From Spirodela intermedia (lineage: Eukaryota; Streptophyta; Magnoliopsida; Alismatales; Araceae), in assembly GCA_902729315.2 (NCBI GenBank), contig LR746274.1, positions 7,065,037-7,129,036 of the forward strand: a DNA stretch of 64,000 nt, given 5' to 3'. The notes under the pieces were generated by a model. That model made no database searches and was not told the DNA's origin. It was given only the letters and a program-made list of their open reading frames with translations. This document shows positions 1 to 12,412 of the stretch, one piece after another. The translations under genes and the position numbers were made by a program. Each line of letters opens with the position of its first letter. The first letter of the stretch is position 1.

Positions 1-2787
1 AAATAGATTTTAAATTTATATCCATTGAACATGTCTGAACATGACAAAGTTTAGTATGAATACACACCAATCCATCCAAGAAGTAGGAAAATTCCAATGT
101 TCTTTGTGAATGTTGATATACAACTCATAATCTATATGGACATAGGGACAGTTTCCTTTACGAAAACATTAGATAATTTTCATTTTTCAAATAATAACAT
201 GATACGAATAGTACATTGGCTGACCGACTGGATGATAGGCTGACGATGCTCCCGCATGGAATACTTCTGAGAGATTTAATAAAAACACAGAAATCTAAAT
301 CTGATAGCTCTATTATTTTCTCCAGCTATGTGGATTTCATTGTAACAGTAAGGACTTTCATGGATCTCTCAAATATATTCTTCCTAGTTCCTGCACAATA
401 TTTGCCGAAAACCATTTTCAGATCGGTCATAGAATTATGTACAATTCTAAAATATAAATATATGTTAATTTGGGTTCAGTTTTTGTTTTATGAGAAAATT
501 AAAATTAGCCTACGTAAATAAGTCTGGATGTTTTACAAATTTTTCATTAGAAAACTGATAATATATCATAAATGAACTGTCATTAAGATTTTATAACTGG
601 AACCGTATGTTAACATTTGACTTCTCCTTTCTGAAAGTCATTTGGATAGGCTAACTAAAACTTGTCACCAATAAGATTGTACTCAATTCTTTTTAACTTT
701 AGGTAGAGACTATATCTCTGACCTATGAAAATCGTACACTATAAAAGCTAATCATAAATATCTTAAACTTCGATTTACAGTTTAGTGATATAGGTGCCTA
801 ATAACATTGGTTAATGGGTTATCAATAAGTGGTTGATACATGGATACATTGTTTATAAATTTTTTGATTCGAATTATGGAGTGAGTCTTGATAGTAGATT
901 AGAAAATGTTGGAACTTGGGTCAGCCCTTGTACTCTCAGAGTTCTATTTTAGTGATATTTGCAAATCATTTTCTCAAGACTTTGGTCTAGAATGTTCAGT
1001 GATCGATCCTTGTCATAAAAAAGAGGGGCTGAAATATTCAATCAGAGTTTTCAAATATTGCGGCACAGGGAAAACAAAAAGAATAAATCAAACCATGTAA
1101 CCAAATTGAAGAAAGAGCATAATTATTGTAAATTTAGGTAGTAAAGATGTTGAAGTTTAATGTAGTTAGAAGAGCGTTGGAAATAAATGATACTGGTCTG
1201 GAGCATGCCGTTTCTCAAACTTGGAGGGAATGCTGGAGCTTTTTTTTTCCTTGTGCTTGAGCTAGTTGAAACAACTGAACGTCATTTCGTTTTATTGACC
1301 AATAAATTCTTCAACTTGTTGGTTTTCGTCTATGTTCCTCCCACACTTTGGCAACGGTGTGACAATGACAGTGCCTAGTGAAATGATTGTCATATCATCG
1401 AAGGAAAAACCTTCATTTTATATTAGTCCAAAAGAGACCACTGCCCTTCCCACCGCTTCGAGACCCCGGAACGTCATTCCCCGCAGTTTCCTCCTTTACA
1501 CGCCTCCCCACAAAATCTGTAGATCTGCGTATCTGCAGCAGTCCGGGGGTTCATTGTGGTCTGGCTAAGAGACTGTTCCGGTCGTTCCTCTGGCTTGAAA
1601 AGAATGAACGTCAATCTTTGATACTATAATTCAGACGTTATAATTATTTTTATTGATATCAAATGCGTCACAAACTTTACCTGAATCTTAGTCCTAGTCA
1701 ATTATAAACCACCAACATATAATATAAGAAAATGTCTGTTATGTGATTATGATTGGTAGTCTCGACATGTGGTTGAACTTGGAAGTCTCAACACTAGTTC
1801 TAGAGGAGAGACGAAAAGGGAAAATGCATTCACCAGAATATCTCAGAAATGTCTCGACACTTTAATTTAGATGGCAGCTTCTTTAATTTTTTAACGTGAA
1901 AATCAGAATCAGTAGATATGGAGGAACAAACCTTTAAAAGGATATAATTTTGATGATGAATACACATCCATTAGCATGCTTTTGTGTAAATAAATGTGTA
2001 AAATGATAAGAAATAATGATTACAAAAAGATGCACTCCAGACCTCTTTTTGAGAAATCGTTTTCCACGGAGAGTCTCGACATCCATAATTTCGCTTCATA
2101 ACGATTGTCACAAGAGGAGCAATTATGGGCCTCTCGGTCTGCAACCGCTCTGCACTCTTTGGAAGATCATTGTTACAGGATACGGCTATTTTCACCGTAG
2201 GTAACCGTTGGTATCGTTCGGTCGAGTAAGAAATTTACAACACAGCCAAAAAACCGTCATGCCAGTAGCAACTTTGCAACTAAAATCATACTATGAAGGA
2301 AATATTCGACACAACCAGAAGCTCTCTCGAACGATAAACGTCATGGAAGGGGCTCAGTAACTATACAAAGACCAAAACCAAATTGAAGCTACATAATCCG
2401 TAGTATAAGCTTTCTTTTTTGTTTCGCTTACGTCAAATAGTGCTTATCATCGACAGTGGGGGAATTCATTTAGCCATAAGTGGCAGCCCTTTACTAGGTG
2501 ACCCACATTTTCAACCTTCGACTTGTGAAGGTTGTAACGTTGCAAAAATAAGGGAGACCGAATATAATAAAGTGACTCAAGATTCTGATTTTAAACTGAG
2601 AGAGTCCTTGAAAGGTTAAAACAAGTTTCCTGAAACTTCCAGGTAGCTTCTTCGATCGGCCAGTTCGAAATGAATATATGTGTACTTAGGAACCTCACCC
2701 GGCTTATCGTTCTCAAAGACCATCTTCCTCCGTTTTAAGTTACCCAGTGCAGATCACGGAGAAGTGAGGTAAACAGCCCGACCTTAG
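1..2787. other. AT-rich intergenic region, no gene recognised
   Basis: No open frame here has recognisable protein similarity, and the short frames are scattered without codon-like continuity. The last 150 bases before 2788 are the presumed promoter and 5' UTR of the saposin-like gene. A weak TATA-like stretch (AATATATG) lies near 2671-2678. Nothing else can be supported. Confidence 0.5.
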
Positions 2788-4790
2788 ATGGGGTTGGTGT
2801 CTTTCCTTGTCATCCTCTTCCTCTCCGTAGCTTCTGTGGAGTCTATCAGGGATGCTTTCATGTCGACTTCAGATCCTAATGCCGATGGTAAGCGTGGCAA
2901 AAGTGCTGTCTATTTCTTCTTGAACTTCTCATATTTAAGCATAAGCGTTATCACTTTAGTTCTGCAGAGCCCTAATTTACAAAATTATTTCGCTTATGTT
3001 AAAAGCCCCCCAAAAATTGATAATTTCGTCATTTCGTATTTTGACGGAATCCGATTCAATTTATAAAACAAAATCCGTCTTCTGTTCGTACAGAAATTCC
3101 AGCGATAATGGAAATTTCAGAAGAATTATAGTTATTGTATTTTTATTTGTCTTAAAGAGTGAGCTTTGATTATCAGCATCTATATTTTTTGAGCCAATCG
3201 AGAATTTTTCCAATACTGCATTTAGGAAATGATCCAATTCCGGACGGTAATTTCATTATCAGTCAAGAAGAAATGCTTCACAGGAATGAGATGCCTTCTT
3301 CCAATGACCTGTCGACAGCATTATGTGATTCATGCTTGAAGATTTCGAAAAATTCCAAGGAATTCTTGAGTGCTTCAAGCTTATCAAACGAAGTTGGTAA
3401 TCTAGGCAACATATTTTGTCACCTTATGCCAGCTGATTCAGAGAAAAAGGTGCGCAAAATTAAGTGCTAGTGCACTGAGGTTACTTGATTGTAGTTTGTT
3501 TACACAGGCATGTATTTTCTCCTGATAGCAGTGTGAAATGATTGCGGAGATGTATGAACATAAAGGCACAACGTTCCTCCAAGAGTTTTTTCACGATGAG
3601 AATTTCTGTACAAACAAAGGATTCTGCCCGGTAAATTCTCAAGGCGGAGCAATGCCACCTCCTGGCCAGACTCAGATTCGACATATTGGGGAACACTTAA
3701 ACAGTGTTCTGAGTAAATTAGAGAATGGATTGCCCGTTGATTTGACAACTGTTTTCAACAGCACTGCGTCTTTACCAAATCTAAAACCCACCACTGAGGT
3801 CAGAAGAACTGCGACATTCTAAACTTGCATCCTTTTCTTGGTAAATAATAGCTTTTTCAAGGATTTACTCGCTGATCGAAACTTATTAGTATTTTTTATT
3901 CATCAGCTGAAATCAAACGGAAGCTGTGCTGCATGCTGGAATATTTTGGATAAAATCCGTAAACAGTTGGAGGATCCCGACAAACAGGCAAGAATGATAC
4001 GTTTCCTATAATTAGTTTCCCTTATGAGAGAGAGTTTCCTCTTATTTTTCCATCCCTTTATTTTCAGCTTAAGTTGATATCGGCAATTCTCAAAGCTTGT
4101 GAAACGGAAGTATTTGTCTCTCAAGTAAGTAGGGGATGATGGGAGGGCAGGAATGCAGAGAATAGATTTACATTTTTCTTAAAAAGCACAAATTTTCACT
4201 CAATACATTCGTCTACCAGCAGTAGATGAAATTACGCAAGGCATAAATCTTCAGTCTCTTATTTTCATGAAACTTTATTGCGATTATCATATCATCTTTT
4301 ACCGAGAATAGCATGTTTTGATGCTAGGATAGAATTCTTCATAACCGTACTATCATAGTCACATGAACATATTTTAATATTTACATGCATGCAACGTTGA
4401 TAACAGACCCTAGTGAATGACCAATATGTATTGTATCACCACCAACCATTTTGCTTCTCGAACTGACTCATCGCAGAAATAAAATTACAATGATGTAAGA
4501 ATTGACTGCATGTCCTCTCAAGCTATCATTTAGCCAGCATCAATTTTTTAACATAATCAGATATTTGAGATTATTTTGAAAGGAATTATCAAATTTATAT
4601 GCAGTGCAAGAAGATGGTTTTCGCCTATGGTCCAATCATTGTAACAAACCTTCAGAAGGTTGTCAGTTTAGACTTGTGTCATATGGTGCATATTTGTCAA
4701 GATCCTCGAAACCAAACAAGTCACATGAACATTGTTGGTGCCAAAAACACCAGAGGCAACCTGAGAGTTCCAGTTCAGGCGACCATATAA
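2788..4790 (+). CDS. Saposin B-type domain precursor (plant prosaposin-like), six exons
   Basis: Predicted exons are 2788-2887, 3226-3449, 3532-3798, 3907-3987, 4068-4124 and 4605-4790. All junction phases agree (phase 1 after exon 1, phase 0 afterwards), giving 304 residues. The start is chosen because it opens a hydrophobic signal peptide (MGLVSFLVILFLSVASVES). Two saposin-B domains follow. The first spans exons 2-3 and begins with CDSC; the second spans exons 4-6 and begins with CAAC. Each has the six cysteines of the family. Members are secreted or vacuolar lipid-binding proteins that assist sphingolipid hydrolases; that role is known for the family and not shown here. The inter-domain linker is long (about 55 residues). 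A possible donor at 3631-3632 would remove it in frame, so isoforms are possible. Intron 4 has a GC donor. Confidence 0.88.
3988..4067 (+). other. GC-AG intron in the saposin-like gene
   Basis: This 80-base intron starts CAG|GCAAGA and ends TTTTCAG|CTT. Using the GC donor keeps phase 0 and joins the two halves of the second saposin domain. No GT donor nearby preserves the frame and the helix. Confidence 0.75.
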
Positions 4791-7334
4791 CACAGCAAAC
4801 AACCTTCTTTACTTTGTGGCGAGCTAGTCAAAATCCTTTTAATATGACGAATATGTTTCCAAGATATTTCAGTTCCTCTCCCTGCTTTGCGTTCTAAGGA
4901 AGTGGAAGTCATGTGCTTGAATCCTGATCCCATATGGGGCCTTCTGTAACTTTTTACCCATCTATTGTCAAAAATCAAGTCATCAAGTACATCCCCCAGC
5001 TGTTCAATGTTTACATCTAGTGGAAAAGTTCATCAATTTAACATGGCAATATAAATGTAACAAATTTTCCATTGTGATCAGAATTACATTGCTAATATGA
5101 TGTTATAAAAATTAGATTCATAATGAATAAAAATATATTTTTAATCTAGTCAACTTAAACATCAACGAAAGCAATTAGTGTCTGAAACCTTTGCATTAGT
5201 TCCATTCACACTAAAAGCCAATAGAGAACAATCATGAACACTAATTTACTCGTGTCAAAAAACCACAGATATAAATCAATCATGATCCTATGGAGTGTAA
5301 TTTAAAACCATACATATTTCATTACTCATTTCCATACATATATTATGTATGGAAACCATAAATAACTCGCATGCCAAATTACTACTTAAAAGTTATAAAA
5401 TCGTATGAACTGTGTTGGCAAGAGTAGTGGAATAATAACCAGAACACGGAGGTTTTGTCATCAATGTTGGCATAGTTTTACCTCACAATCATTGGTTTCT
5501 TGTATCCTCTAGTTTAATAGATACATTAATATAAACCTAAGATGAAACTTTTATTTATCTAATGATTTGCAATTAGACACAAAAAAATGATGCCAAATTT
5601 AACCATACATGAAAAAAAATTAAATTCTATTTTTTCATGATAACAAAAGTAATATATCAAAATAAAATAAGCCTTGAAGAGGCCAATTAATTCTTGTGGG
5701 GCACCTAATTTCTAAAAAGCTACAACCGTACTGGGGTGCTAGGAGATTTCATGTCTATGAACAGGTATCAATGATTATGACGAGGATCGTGGTATCCATT
5801 AATCAGCAAGGTAGAGTACTTTCTGGCCAAAGATATGGTCAAGCTTAAATGCTTTTTGGTCTAGTAACTAGATCAATGAAAAATAATGATTATACACTTA
5901 AAGCTAAGGAGAGGTAATCATAGTATTTATGAGCCTATTTAATAGGTGTACTCATGGGGGATTGTTCGGCTGGGTGCAAATGAGTGAGTTGTAAGTGCAT
6001 GCTTGAGAAATCAAGAGGGCAGGAGATGAATCAGGATTTTATGGACCTCTAGTGGTTTTTTTTAGTATTAACCTGCACAAACTTAGTGGACTTGTAAGAC
6101 AACTCATGAATTTACTTAGAAGAATAAAATTTAAAACCAATGGTTTATGGTAGTTCAACACTAGCAGCATATTCCACTTTGTAAGGACCTTGTCTTTCTG
6201 TTAACCCTTTTCATAAAATTTATTGAGAATGAATACCAATGGTCAACCATGTTCTAGACTGATGGTTATAAGAGGGATCATGTTCTATAAGCACCTTAAC
6301 TTTAGGGCTCTTGGTTAGCTGACATGTTCTCAAAACATTCTAGATCAGGCTAAGTCCCTTGCACTTGTAGCCCTACTTAATATCACTTAAAATAATTTAC
6401 AATTATATAATTAAAAAAATTATAAGGGCTTTATTTCATGGTTTTCTTGAGTCTGCCACCATTCTGAAAACTTCAACATCTACAAACAGATCTCTAAATA
6501 AATAATTGGTCTTGGATATTGAATGATGTTGAAGTTAATACCTTTAAAGAATAAATTTTCAAAACTTAAAATAGTCCAAAACTTGGTGTGATTGAACTGG
6601 CCATAGTCATTCCAATATTTCTATCCCAGGGTTTGCAATGGCCAATTAAAAATGACTGTAGCAAACGTCCTTTATATAATTTTTCTTGTTGCACTGCCGT
6701 TATAGGCAAGCTACTGTTCTTTATACTAAGTCAATTAACTTCTTGTAGAATATTTACAACACTTTTCTAAAAGACTTATTACAAATGAATCGATAGCCTC
6801 ATGACATGTTGGAAATTAAAACCACCATCTTACTGTTACATGGTGTCAGGTCATTTCAAGTGTAAAAACTATCATGATCAAGTTACTTGACTCATAAGTT
6901 GAATTATATCATGAAAAAAGGAATTAACATAAAAATAAATGAAAAATTTTCAGAAAGCAAATAACATATTTGCAAGCTTTTGATGTGTAATGAGTATTAA
7001 TAGCACATGAATAATGTGCTGGAATACACTATGACTTAGTCAATTTTTTTGCTTTATGAGATTATTAATGTGTTATTTACGTTAATAAAGATAATTTTCT
7101 AGTTTACATTAAATACAGCTCTTTCATGATTTTTCTAATCATTTTCTAGCATTTTAGGAATTTCTACCTTAGGTTGTAGTCACTCCATCAATGGCTGTGA
7201 TACAACAGCTCAATCATCACTCATAGGAGTGAGGAGGCAGCATGTCGGTAGAAGAAAGATCTGATGGCTCAAGAGAGAGCTCACAAGTAGGGAGTCCACC
7301 GATTCAATGAAGCGTGGTCATGTGGGAGAGGAAG
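4791..7334. other. Intergenic region, no gene seen
   Basis: The first few hundred bases after the stop at 4788-4790 are presumably the 3' UTR of the saposin-like gene. The rest is AT-rich and has no frame with recognisable similarity. Confidence 0.5.
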
Positions 7335-8964
7335 TGACGTGACTCAGTCGTTGTATATTAAATCACGCAAATATAAAATTTATAAAACTAGAAAATACGA
7401 ATTTTCAGATATTTAAAAGTATTTCTAAATAAATATATCAATTATAATTCAATAAAAATTCCAAAAATAGCAGTAATTTTCCAGGTCGATCACAGGAATG
7501 TAATATAATATCTGGTAATTATTTAGAATTTTTCTCAATGAATAAGATTTTCTTACGAATTTTATACTAAGAAATAAAAAGGAAATATATTTAAAATTCA
7601 CGAAAAAAGGAAATAAGGGTGCAGATGTCAGGATGATGTCAGCGCCTGGCGAATGCGAATCAGGCAGAAACAGAGTTCCGCCTGGCGATTCTTACGTAGA
7701 CGATTACAAACGACTCAATTAATCAAATTAAGATCTGTAAAAGCCGGAAGAATCGTAATTGAACAAAGTATAGTTTGGTAAATTAAAATCAACAAATTAT
7801 CACTAAATGAAGCGTAAATTAAATTGAAAGCAGGAAAACAGAGTTTCGGCGTTGCGACGGCAATGCGTCGGCGATGCACCGGAATCCTGAGCGTTTGGGA
7901 GGATCGTCGTGCAGTGTCCACGGCCTCAAAGGCTCTCCTTGGACAAAGATGACGTGGGCAATCTCTAGATCTTCTCGTGAAGTCTAGAGATCAATGAAGT
8001 GGGTCGTCGAATCGTCTCCGGCGGCTGTCACCCGGCAGAGTAGAAAAATGGCGACTTTGCGGCTCTCCGGCGGCTGTCACCTGACGGAGAGGAGCTGGAT
8101 GGAGGTGGGGCGCGTGTCAGGGAGCTTCATCCTCAGGTCTGTGCAGCAAGAGGAGGCTCTTCATCGCATCTGGTATACTCTCAGGAGGTGGCGACTAGTC
8201 TCTCGACGGATCATCCTCTTCCCGACGACGGCTTGTTCGTCGATCAATCGGAGATGATTTACTCGATGGATTCGCAATCCTTTTATCGCGAATCGTTCAG
8301 CAATTTTAGTAGCAATGCTCTGCGAATCGCGTTGACGAGATTTTCGTCGATGATCTAGCAATTCTCGTTGCTTAATCCTTCACCGGCGATTTGCAGGAAA
8401 GTCGTGATAATCAGATAAAAATATATGAATTTTGACTCTGGGAGGATTCGAACCCGCGCTGGTCGTCCGCCTCTTCTGAGGAAGGTGTGACGGGGGTTTA
8501 GTCCCACATCGGTTGTACGCCGATTTTTCAGGCGAATATATACTAATGTTAGACACAATGTGCAAAGTCCCTTCTCTCGCGTGTACGACCACTCCTTGCC
8601 CCACAGCCGGCTGGCCACCAGTGACGTGGAAAGGGGGGAGTGGCGTACGCGTGCCCTATCGGTCTCCAAGCCAAGCCGCTCGAGCCCCTGCTCGCGGTTT
8701 ACTCCCCGACTGCGTTTTCGACCCACTTGCGGGCCCGGCGGGTCCCCCCATTTTTGTAATATTTTTATTTTTATTTGTTCTTCATTTATCTCAAAAGTAA
8801 GACTGTAAAAATCGTATAAAATCACATAATTACCCAAAAATTCACGTTAATCAATTGAAAACCAAAAATCATTCTTTAACACAAATATAAGTCTATTTAT
8901 CATGAGTTAAGGCTAAAACTATATTATTTACTAATTATTAACTCATGATAATGAAGACTTATCA
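7335..8964 (-). mobile_element. Solo LTR of the Athila-like family (minus orientation)
   Basis: This 1630-bp unit begins TGACGTGACT and ends ACTTATCA. It is the reverse complement of an LTR that starts TGATAAGT and ends ACGTCA. It matches the LTR next to the primer-binding site at 52854 and many other copies in the window. No internal element sequence is attached. The flanking 5-mers are GGAAG (7330-7334) and AGAAG (8965-8969). They agree at four of five positions, so they are an imperfect target-site duplication. Confidence 0.88.
8500..8755 (+). promoter_or_regulatory. snRNA-type USE + TATA unit inside the LTR, antisense to the element
   Basis: GTCCCACATCG at 8501-8511 matches the plant upstream sequence element of U-snRNA genes (RTCCCACATCG). 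TATATAC lies at 8537-8543 after a 25-base gap, the spacing class of the Pol III-type U6 genes. A GC-rich block follows and ends at a T5 run (8751-8755); this copy also has an earlier T4 at 8715-8718. The same layout recurs at 37434/37471 and 49211/49247, and on the minus strand in plus-oriented LTRs. Activity is inference. The TATA is near-palindromic and might instead serve the sense LTR promoter. Confidence 0.45.
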
Positions 8965-9640
8965 AGAAGCTACTCGAACCTTCAGGCAGTTTCTTGTGTA
9001 TGTGCGAGAGGTGCACAAGAGGCAAACTAGAGAGAAGAGAGAGAGGGAACACCACTTTATATGTTTCAGAAAACTAATGTTATGAACAGCTTTGGATGAA
9101 GGAAGCCTTCAACAATTCAACCAGCCGAAAGGAGTTTAGGGTTTTTCAAGCTCCACATTGTGTGAATACAAGTGTGCCCATCTGGAACGCTCCTCATCTC
9201 GCCTGAATGAGGTCTCTCCTGCTGCTTCGAGTGAACACCTGTCCCTGGTGGAAGTAAGGAAGAAGAAACGGTGACACTTGGTTAGTTTTGTGATGAAGCA
9301 GATTCTATATAGTTTAGTTTAGGTTAGATTTTAATTAGGAATTAAATAGTAGAAGATACGAACAATTGATTCTCGTTCTTATGCCGACCAAATCTGAGAA
9401 ATCAGATCTAGATTCATTGTTCCCCCTTCTTCTCTCCATCCAATCCATGACCCTTTGTTCTTTTTCTCATTCCATCCTTCATTAGAACGAGCATTAAATA
9501 GTAAGCCTCAAATTACCTGAAGAGACAATTTGACTTGCTGCTATCTATGAGTTTTTTGCAAATCAGATTAGAACATAACTCATACTATTTTTCATTGACG
9601 AGATTAATGACTAACAACACTTAAAGAAAATCTAACTCAT
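8965..9640. other. Unannotated, probable retroelement flank
   Basis: Sequence on the far side of the solo LTR. It continues the region left of 7334 once the LTR is removed. No coding frame is recognised. Confidence 0.35.
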
Positions 9641-9860
9641 CACTCCCTCTCTTTCTCTTCATCAATCAATCTTTCTTTCTCTCCCTCTCTCTCATGAGAT
9701 GTTTTTCTCTCTCCATCTCACATGAGATCTACTCGTTCTCTCCCTTTATCTCTCTTTCGCAAGAGATCTCTTCTCTCTTTTCATGGGAGCTCTCTCTACT
9801 CTCCCTCTTTTCCTCATTCCTTTCTTTGCCCTCTTTCTTTTCTTCTTCTCACCTCATCCT
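9641..9860 (+). repeat. Pyrimidine-rich CT tract
   Basis: About 220 bases are dominated by CTCTC and TTTCT runs with embedded CATGAGAT repeats. It borders the AT-rich inverted repeat copy that follows. Confidence 0.7.
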
Positions 9861-10040
9861 TCTATTTTATTATTTCTAGTAAATATTAGTAAAATATTAA
9901 AAATCACTCTAAATATAAACTAAATTAATTTTCACAATGGATTAATTAATCTCTATGTGTTCGACTTGAGACTTACTTCTATATAAATATTTTATTAAAT
10001 TTTAGTTATAAATATTATTAGATAATGGGCATTTAAATAT
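9830..10040 (-). repeat. AT-rich dispersed repeat, inverted copy of 16080-16320
   Basis: The reverse complement shares long blocks with 16080-16320. These include ATCTAATAATATTTATAACT, the TTAATTTA...TTTATAT...TAGAGTGATTT block, and the AATAATAAAATA...GGTGAGGTGAGAAGAA block. The partner lies just downstream of a copia pol fragment, so both may come from a copia LTR or its neighbour; that link is inference. Confidence 0.7.
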
Positions 10041-11330
10041 AACAAGAAGTGCACATAAACTATGCAGGATGATTTTATTTTCACTATTTTCCATGTTGTA
10101 AATGGTTTAACCTTTTCAATTCCATTATGATTTTATTCTACAGTTTATATCTCCAAACTTAGACAAAAAAAGAAAGTGAAACTCTATAGCTCAAATGCTT
10201 GTACCTATGTTAGAGTAGATTGGCTTCCTTGATCTATTGATTTAGAAACCATTTCGCTGGTGACCTTTTCTTAGTTATCAATAGAGAGAGCATTGCATGT
10301 GGAGATAAGATGGCTGGTGAGAAAGAAAGAAAGATGAGAGAAGGTGGATTCTTCTAGTCCACATTGGAACTATGGGGGAGAGTTAGGTCCAACACCTCTA
10401 GCTAATATAGACAATAATTCATGGTGCACATTCTTAGAATTAGTTATGTGCCTACTTATGGCCACCATTTGGGGTGGGAATAGCACAGCCCACATGCACA
10501 ATTTAATAAATGATTATACTCTCTAGAATCAATAATTCCATATCTTTATCAAGCATTCAAGTAGTTCCTCATCTTGAAATGTTTCCACATCTTCAGCCCC
10601 AAGTATTTAAAGTAAAAGAAAATACAAACCAACACTGTTTGACTACTTCACATAAGTCAAACTTCTATCATCTACAGAACATTTGATACAAACTAATTTG
10701 TTTGGCTCCTTAAAATTGTGAACCTAGAGTAAGTTATTAGGGAACATTTGAGTTGACTAAATCCATAACTCTAATGGAGACTACATAAATCTTTGTTGCT
10801 CAACATACATGCTAAAACAAATTAAGTTACAGATAAGAATCTAGTCATTAATTTGGTTTGGCCCTTTAGAGCCATAAATCAGGGAAAAGTATTTGGGAAA
10901 TAGTTAGATTATTAGAACTATAAAATCTAATGGAAGTTTGCTAAAGTTTTAATGTTCACCATATGTTCTAACAAGAAGAGAGTGGAGTAAACCAGATATG
11001 ATGAACCATCATAGTTCTTGGTTCCATAAATTTTAGGTAGTATGAAGCTAGAGAAGTATCAAAAAAATATGAATTAGCCAATTTTAATGGTTCTACTTTT
11101 AAACTCCTTTAAACTAACATGTTATTTCAGTGTCAACATCATATTTGCTGAATGCCCATTTCTATGACATAATTTGCCAAGATATTAGTCTATAATTAAA
11201 TTTACATTTTATATCATTAATTTTAGGATTTTTTATTAATTTCTAAAAATCATGAAAATAATATTAAGTCAGTCCATAGCTCAATAGAATCAATTTCATG
11301 ACATAATATCTAGACAAGTACCATCAGGTC
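10041..11330. other. AT-rich region without recognisable genes
   Basis: No supported coding frame. It may contain decayed internal sequence of the copia element whose RNase H tail follows, but I cannot align it. Confidence 0.35.
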
Positions 11331-11771
11331 ATCAATGATCAACATCAAGATACTACACATTTCTTGGAGGGAATCTTATTACTTGAAGAAGTAAGAAACA
11401 AAATGTTGTAGGTAGATCAAGTACCGAAACTGAATTTTCTACTATGGCACAAGATATTTGTGAGATTCTACAGGTCAAATATCATATTGAAGGATTTGAA
11501 GATCAATATAGATAGTTTAATGAAGCTTTATTGTGATGATAAATTGACATCACTATTCGACACAACCCTGTTCAGCATGACAAAACTAAACACAGAGATT
11601 GATCATCACTTCATAAAGGAGAAGATAAATAGTGGACATATATATACTATATATGTGCCTACAACTGATCAAATTGTAGATGTATTCAGAAAGGACTACA
11701 CAGCAACATATTCTATCATCTTGTGTCCAAGTTAAGAATGGACAACATACATTCGCTAACTTGAGTGAGAG
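11331..11771 (+). pseudogene. Ty1/copia RNase H C-terminal remnant
   Basis: The + frames around 11350-11460 read YYTFLGGNL followed by QNVVGRSSTETEFSTMAQ. The frame from 11460 to 11735 reads MKLYCDDK, then HFIKEKINSGHIYTIYVPT and DQIVDVF. This is the typical end of a copia polyprotein RNase H domain, where the usual catalytic DRRSTSGY region and the CDN motif appear in altered form. Upstream pol is missing or unrecognisable. The frame is broken near its start. It runs into a purine-rich tract and the LTR at 11772. Confidence 0.85.
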
Positions 11772-12063
11772 TGTTAGAATTATTTTCTTTCACTTATTAT
11801 TTCGTCCTTTATTTTTCTGTCCATCGTACCTTGTAACAGAACAATAGACTGAATCGGTACAAATTAAACCAGTCCAGTTTACCCTCTCCTATTTCATAAC
11901 AGCTGGTCGGCATAAATACCAACCAGCATGTAAGCATTTGAGTGTGATGAAATTTAGGGCTTCGGCCTTCTTTTTCATATCTCTATCTCGTGTTCACTGA
12001 TGACGCAGACCAGAAGGAAGAGAGGCATTTGGAGACGATTAAAGTTCAACACAATGTCTAACA
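11772..12063 (+). mobile_element. Ty1/copia 3' LTR (292 bp)
   Basis: It starts TGTTAGAA directly after the purine-rich tract TTGAGTGAGAG and ends TCTAACA. The TGTTAG/CTAACA termini are perfect 6-bp inverted ends. It follows the RNase H remnant at the spacing expected of a copia 3' end. A TATA-like GGCATAAATACC lies inside it. Confidence 0.8.
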
Positions 12064-12079
12064 AAACTCGAGGGAAATA

Positions 12080-12250
12080 AATATATATGTATATATATAT
12101 ATATGCATTTAGATAGATAAATAGATAGATTGATTGAGAGAGATAGACCAATAGATAGAAAGATTGATTGAGAGAGATAGATTGATAGATAAAAAGATTG
12201 ATTGCAATATAGATAGATCGATAGATAGCTAGGTAGATAGAGATAGAAGG
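12080..12250. repeat. TA and TAGA/GATT microsatellite cluster
   Basis: A (TA)n run near 12085-12104 is followed by about 140 bases of imperfect tetranucleotide repeats (AGAT, GATTGATT, GAGAGAT). It abuts the copia LTR end and precedes the MATE pseudogene. Confidence 0.85.
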
Positions 12251-12412
12251 ATGTCAAGGAGGTAGGTTTGGGAAAACAAGGTGACTTGGAAAAAGGCTTT
12301 GGACTCCAAACAGAGTCCATCTATTTTGGACACTTGGAAGTGATCTATTAGTTATAAGCATGATTGTATTACCTATTATGAAAGTGTAGTATTGTCAACT
12401 AGGATAGTTTAC

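Noticed and set aside
216-521. Short plus-strand frame near the window start
   Set aside because: AT-rich, no recognisable domain, no splice-linked neighbours with coding signal.
8450-8520. A tRNA gene suggested by GATTCGAACCC
   Set aside because: No acceptor stem, anticodon arm or A box can be folded at the right distances; only the B-box-like motif is present.
8355-8837. A 160-codon minus-strand frame in the solo LTR
   Set aside because: Not kept open at this length in other LTR copies, and the content is LTR sequence.
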